Assembly (NCBI GenBank): GCA_030823965.1
Contig: JAVBYP010000187.1
Span: 1 to 6,541, forward strand
DNA from: Sideroxydans sp.
GTDB taxonomy: Bacteria > Pseudomonadota > Gammaproteobacteria > Burkholderiales > Gallionellaceae
DNA length: 6,541 bases
Direction: 5' to 3'
The translations under genes and the position numbers were made by a program. Under the pieces are notes generated by a model that was given only the letters and a program-made list of their open reading frames with translations, did no database searches and had not been told where the DNA came from. Shown here piece after piece: positions 4,788 through 6,541 of this stretch. Each line of letters begins with the position of its first letter. Positions within the stretch are counted from its first letter, which is position 1.

Positions 4788-5315
4788 TCACTTCTCAGCA
4801 ACCACCTTTCCTGCCTCGGCGATACTAACGATCTTACCGAAGACACCAGAGAGGTCTTTCAATTTGGCCTCCAGCGCCGCGATCTCTTGTAACTTTGCTT
4901 CGAGCTGAACACCGCTGTCCGCGATCTCAGATGACCTGGATTTTTCTTGTTTCAGTTTCTCTTTTAGCTCTTCGATATTGCGCAATAATTCGAGCGAATA
5001 TTTCTTTTCTTCTTCGATCTGTGCATTGCGTTTGGCGATTTGACTCTCTTCCAATGCAGCCAGCTTGCTCAGCTTATCTTCGAGTTGGACTACTTTGGCC
5101 GCTTGCTCAGCCGATCTAGCTTGTTCTTGTTTGAGGCTTTCGCGCAGTTGCACGACGTTCTTCAACAACTCGAGTGATTTGTTCCGCTCCTCATCAAGCT
5201 GAGCTTGTTTTTGCTCTAGCTCAAGGGCAGCGAACTTATCCTTCACGACGTTCGCTTGCAGGGCTTCGCCTTTGGCTGGAGCACTGTAGGCGCTGATCTT
5301 TACTGTTTTATCCAT
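4788..5315 (-). CDS. Repeat-built coiled-coil protein of unknown function
   Basis: A 175-residue, highly charged protein (Glu, Lys, Gln, Leu rich) predicted to be almost entirely helical coiled coil from about residue 25 to 155. It has no signal peptide. It consists of two diverged tandem repeats of 57-60 residues. Matching blocks are AALE at 29, 86 and 146, SLELLKN/SLELLRN at 47 and 107, ESLKQEQARSAE/EKLKQEKSRSSE at 59 and 119, and VQLEDKL/VQLEAKL at 76 and 136. A short third repeat start is followed by a non-repetitive C-terminus, SGVFGKIVSIAEAGKVVAEK, which could be an oligomerisation or partner-binding tail. The head (1-25) is not coiled. The ATG has no good Shine-Dalgarno (AGGG lies 13 nt away). 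It lies 53 nt downstream of panD, separated by a hairpin. No family recognised. Confidence 0.72.
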   Translation of the reverse strand: MDKTVKISAYSAPAKGEALQANVVKDKFAALELEQKQAQLDEERNKSLELLKNVVQLRESLKQEQARSAEQAAKVVQLEDKLSKLAALEESQIAKRNAQIEEEKKYSLELLRNIEELKEKLKQEKSRSSEIADSGVQLEAKLQEIAALEAKLKDLSGVFGKIVSIAEAGKVVAEK

Positions 5316-5338
5316 AGTTTTTAAGCGACCCTGTGATT

Positions 5339-5360
5339 CCTAAGCACCCATCTGCTTAGG
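5339..5360 (-). terminator. Hairpin between panD and the coiled-coil gene
   Basis: CCTAAGCA (5339-5346) and TGCTTAGG (5353-5360) form a perfect 8-bp stem around a 6-nt loop, a few bases after the panD stop. On the transcribed minus strand it is followed by AATCACAGGG, not a U-run, so full termination is doubtful. It could be a weak terminator, a processing site, or a stabilising hairpin in the leader of the coiled-coil gene. Confidence 0.45.
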
Positions 5361-5368
5361 CGTGTGAA

Positions 5369-5749
5369 TTATGCCGCTTGGACAGGGATGCGCTCGCGAT
5401 GCGCGATGATGCGATTGTGTTCGTCCACATAGACGAGGGATGGGTGATATTTCTGCAATTCCAGCTCGGAGTAGCCGGAATAAGCAGCGATGATAAGGAT
5501 GTCTCCAGGACCAGCCTTGTGAGCTGCTGCACCATTCACAGAGATGGTGCGTGAGCCGCGTTGGGCGCGGATAGCGTAGGTGGTGAAACGCTCACCGTTG
5601 GTGACGTTGTAGATGTCGATCTGTTGGTATTCCTTAATACCGGAGGCTTCCAGCAGGTCGTCGTCGATGGCGCAGGAACCCTCGTAATGCAGTTCAGACT
5701 GCGTCACGCGCACACGGTGCAATTTCGCTTGTAGCATGGTTCGTTGCAT
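5369..5749 (-). CDS. panD: Aspartate 1-decarboxylase (pyruvoyl enzyme)
   Basis: A 126-residue cytosolic enzyme that decarboxylates L-aspartate to beta-alanine for pantothenate and coenzyme A synthesis. It is made as a proenzyme that cleaves itself between Gly24 and Ser25 (YEGSCAID), turning Ser25 into the pyruvoyl cofactor. Active-site residues keep the E. coli numbering: Lys9, His11, Tyr22, Arg54, Thr57 and Tyr58 ([10 protein letters not shown]), with the diagnostic ISVNGAAAH and GDILIIA strands. The length equals that of E. coli PanD. The ATG at 5749 is chosen over an in-frame GTG at 5755 because AAGGAG (5763-5758) stands 8 nt before the ATG but only 2 nt before the GTG, and because it restores standard numbering. 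It lies 53 nt downstream of panC and probably has its own promoter as well as read-through. Confidence 0.97.
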   Translation of the reverse strand: MQRTMLQAKLHRVRVTQSELHYEGSCAIDDDLLEASGIKEYQQIDIYNVTNGERFTTYAIRAQRGSRTISVNGAAAHKAGPGDILIIAAYSGYSELELQKYHPSLVYVDEHNRIIAHRERIPVQAA

Positions 5750-5757
5750 AGTCACCT

Positions 5758-5763
5758 CTCCTT
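5758..5763 (-). promoter_or_regulatory. panD ribosome binding site
   Basis: AAGGAG on the minus strand, 8 nt before the ATG at 5749. It decides between that ATG and the GTG two codons earlier. Confidence 0.75.
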
Positions 5764-5784
5764 CCCTATCCGCTAGGGGCGCGC

Positions 5785-5812
5785 ATTATAAACAACGACG
5801 CCCTAAAGACAA
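5785..5812 (-). promoter_or_regulatory. Candidate sigma70 promoter for panD
   Basis: On the minus strand TTGTCT (5812-5807, 4 of 6 matches) and, 16 nt later, a perfect consensus TATAAT (5790-5785), followed by the GC-rich discriminator GCGCGCCCC. Transcription would start near 5778, about 29 nt before the panD ATG. The panC stop codon (5805-5803) lies in the spacer, so the promoter overlaps the end of panC. Confidence 0.6.
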
Positions 5813-6541
5813 ACCTCAAGGTTATCGATCAACCGCGTCTTGCCGAGCCTTGCCGCCGCGACCACCACCAGTTTCTGCTCTGTCGCGATAGGCTGAAGCA
5901 AGCCGTTCTGGCTGCGGATGGCTACATATTCCACTTGCCATCCACGATTGGCAAGGGTTTGGCTGGCTTTCAACTCAATCGCAGCAAGGTCTTTCGCCCC
6001 TGTTTTCAGCTCGTTCGCCACTTCGGTCAGCGTTCGATGCATTTGAACGGCATCGGTTCGCTCTTCTGGTGAAAGATATTGGTTTCGTGAACTCAAGGCC
6101 AACCCATCAGCGGCGCGAGATGTCTCCGCGCCCACGATCTCGATCGGTAGATTGAATTGAGTGACCATCTGCCGAATGATGGCAAGTTGCTGGTAGTCCT
6201 TTTTACCGAAGATGGCGATCTGCGGCTGCACCAAGTTGAAAAGTTTGAGCACCACGGTCGCCATGCCACGGAAATGACCGGGGCGGAACGCGCCGCACAA
6301 CTCGTTGGCGATGGGGGGCGGCTCGACATAGATCGTCTGCTGCTCTGGATACATGTCATCGACAGCAGGTGCAAAGACCACATCAGCCAAGCCATGCAAC
6401 TTGGCGCAGTCCGCCTCCAGCGTACGCGGATATTTATCGAAGTCCTCATTGGGACCGAACTGCAAAGGATTGACGAAGATACTCACCACGACACAGCTAC
6501 CGCGCTGTTTCGCCATACGCACCAACTCGATATGTCCTTCG
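5803..6541 (-). CDS. panC: Pantothenate synthetase, 5' end cut by window edge
   Basis: The last 245 residues of pantoate-beta-alanine ligase, which condenses pantoate and beta-alanine with ATP (via pantoyl adenylate) to give pantothenate in the cytosol. The frame is open to the window edge; about 35 N-terminal residues are missing compared with E. coli PanC (283). The visible part begins at EGHIELVR, the end of the HxGH ATP-binding motif. It then shows SIFVNPLQF with the pantoate-contacting Gln, EDFDKYPRT, RPGHFRGMATVVLKLFNLVQP, FGKKDYQQLAIIRQM, and DGLALSSRN, the KMSKS-like loop. The C-terminal domain ends in ARLGKTRLIDNLEV, as expected. The first in-frame start-like codon inside the window (TTG at 6525) is internal and not a real start. 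It is followed by panD on the same strand, which places both last steps of pantothenate synthesis together. Confidence 0.97.
   Translation of the reverse strand, partial: EGHIELVRMAKQRGSCVVVSIFVNPLQFGPNEDFDKYPRTLEADCAKLHGLADVVFAPAVDDMYPEQQTIYVEPPPIANELCGAFRPGHFRGMATVVLKLFNLVQPQIAIFGKKDYQQLAIIRQMVTQFNLPIEIVGAETSRAADGLALSSRNQYLSPEERTDAVQMHRTLTEVANELKTGAKDLAAIELKASQTLANRGWQVEYVAIRSQNGLLQPIATEQKLVVVAAARLGKTRLIDNLEVCL

Noticed and set aside
5747..5755. GTG start for panD at 5755
   Set aside because: It would leave only 2 nt after AAGGAG and would shift the standard Gly24-Ser25 numbering.
6093..6449. Leftward frame overlapping panC in another phase
   Set aside because: Shadow frame; the overlapping phase carries all PanC motifs.
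1..6541. CRISPR array, tRNA, rRNA, insertion sequence or toxin-antitoxin pair
   Set aside because: No regularly spaced repeats, cloverleaf, transposase motifs, terminal repeats or small overlapping gene pair was seen.

Overview
The window looks like ordinary chromosome of a Gram-negative bacterium, most likely a betaproteobacterium. The reasons are proteobacterial-type PanC and PanD proteins, an EGLN-like 2-oxoglutarate oxygenase, classical signal peptides, Shine-Dalgarno sites of the AAGGAG/GGAGG type, GC hairpin terminators, and moderately GC-rich coding DNA. A Gallionellaceae/Nitrosomonadales-like host is my guess from protein style and could not be tested here. There is no sign of an insertion sequence, prophage, CRISPR array, tRNA or rRNA.

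Layout. The left edge holds the first 16 codons of a leftward gene for an exported protein, with a good ribosome binding site, a plausible sigma70 promoter and a 12-bp palindrome at its -35 box. A rightward series follows: an M29-aminopeptidase/NicX-like metal enzyme (260-1300), a prolyl-hydroxylase-type Fe(II)/2-oxoglutarate oxygenase (1358-1948), a 76-residue HMA-like protein without the CxxC pair (2091-2321) and a terminator (2382-2410). Next come an exported dienelactone-hydrolase-family protein (2482-3267) and, 9 nt later, a GpsA-like dehydrogenase (3277-4188). A hairpin-rich gap leads to a conserved-type protein of unknown function (4305-4724).

A 16-bp perfect hairpin at 4732-4767 separates this series from a leftward block. 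Read in the direction of transcription, the leftward block is panC (5' end cut by the window edge), panD and a 175-residue coiled-coil protein built from two near-60-residue repeats. PanC and PanD supply pantothenate for coenzyme A: PanD makes beta-alanine and PanC joins it to pantoate. A near-consensus promoter across the end of panC suggests that panD can also be transcribed on its own.

No multi-gene system is evident. The points most worth a second look are the GpsA-like enzyme, in which the substrate-phosphate SRNR motif has become SHHH, the Cys-less HMA-like protein, the repeat-built coiled-coil protein downstream of panD, the short M29/NicX-like enzyme, and the alternative hairpins at 4191-4263. 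All functional calls come from reading motifs by eye, without database searches.
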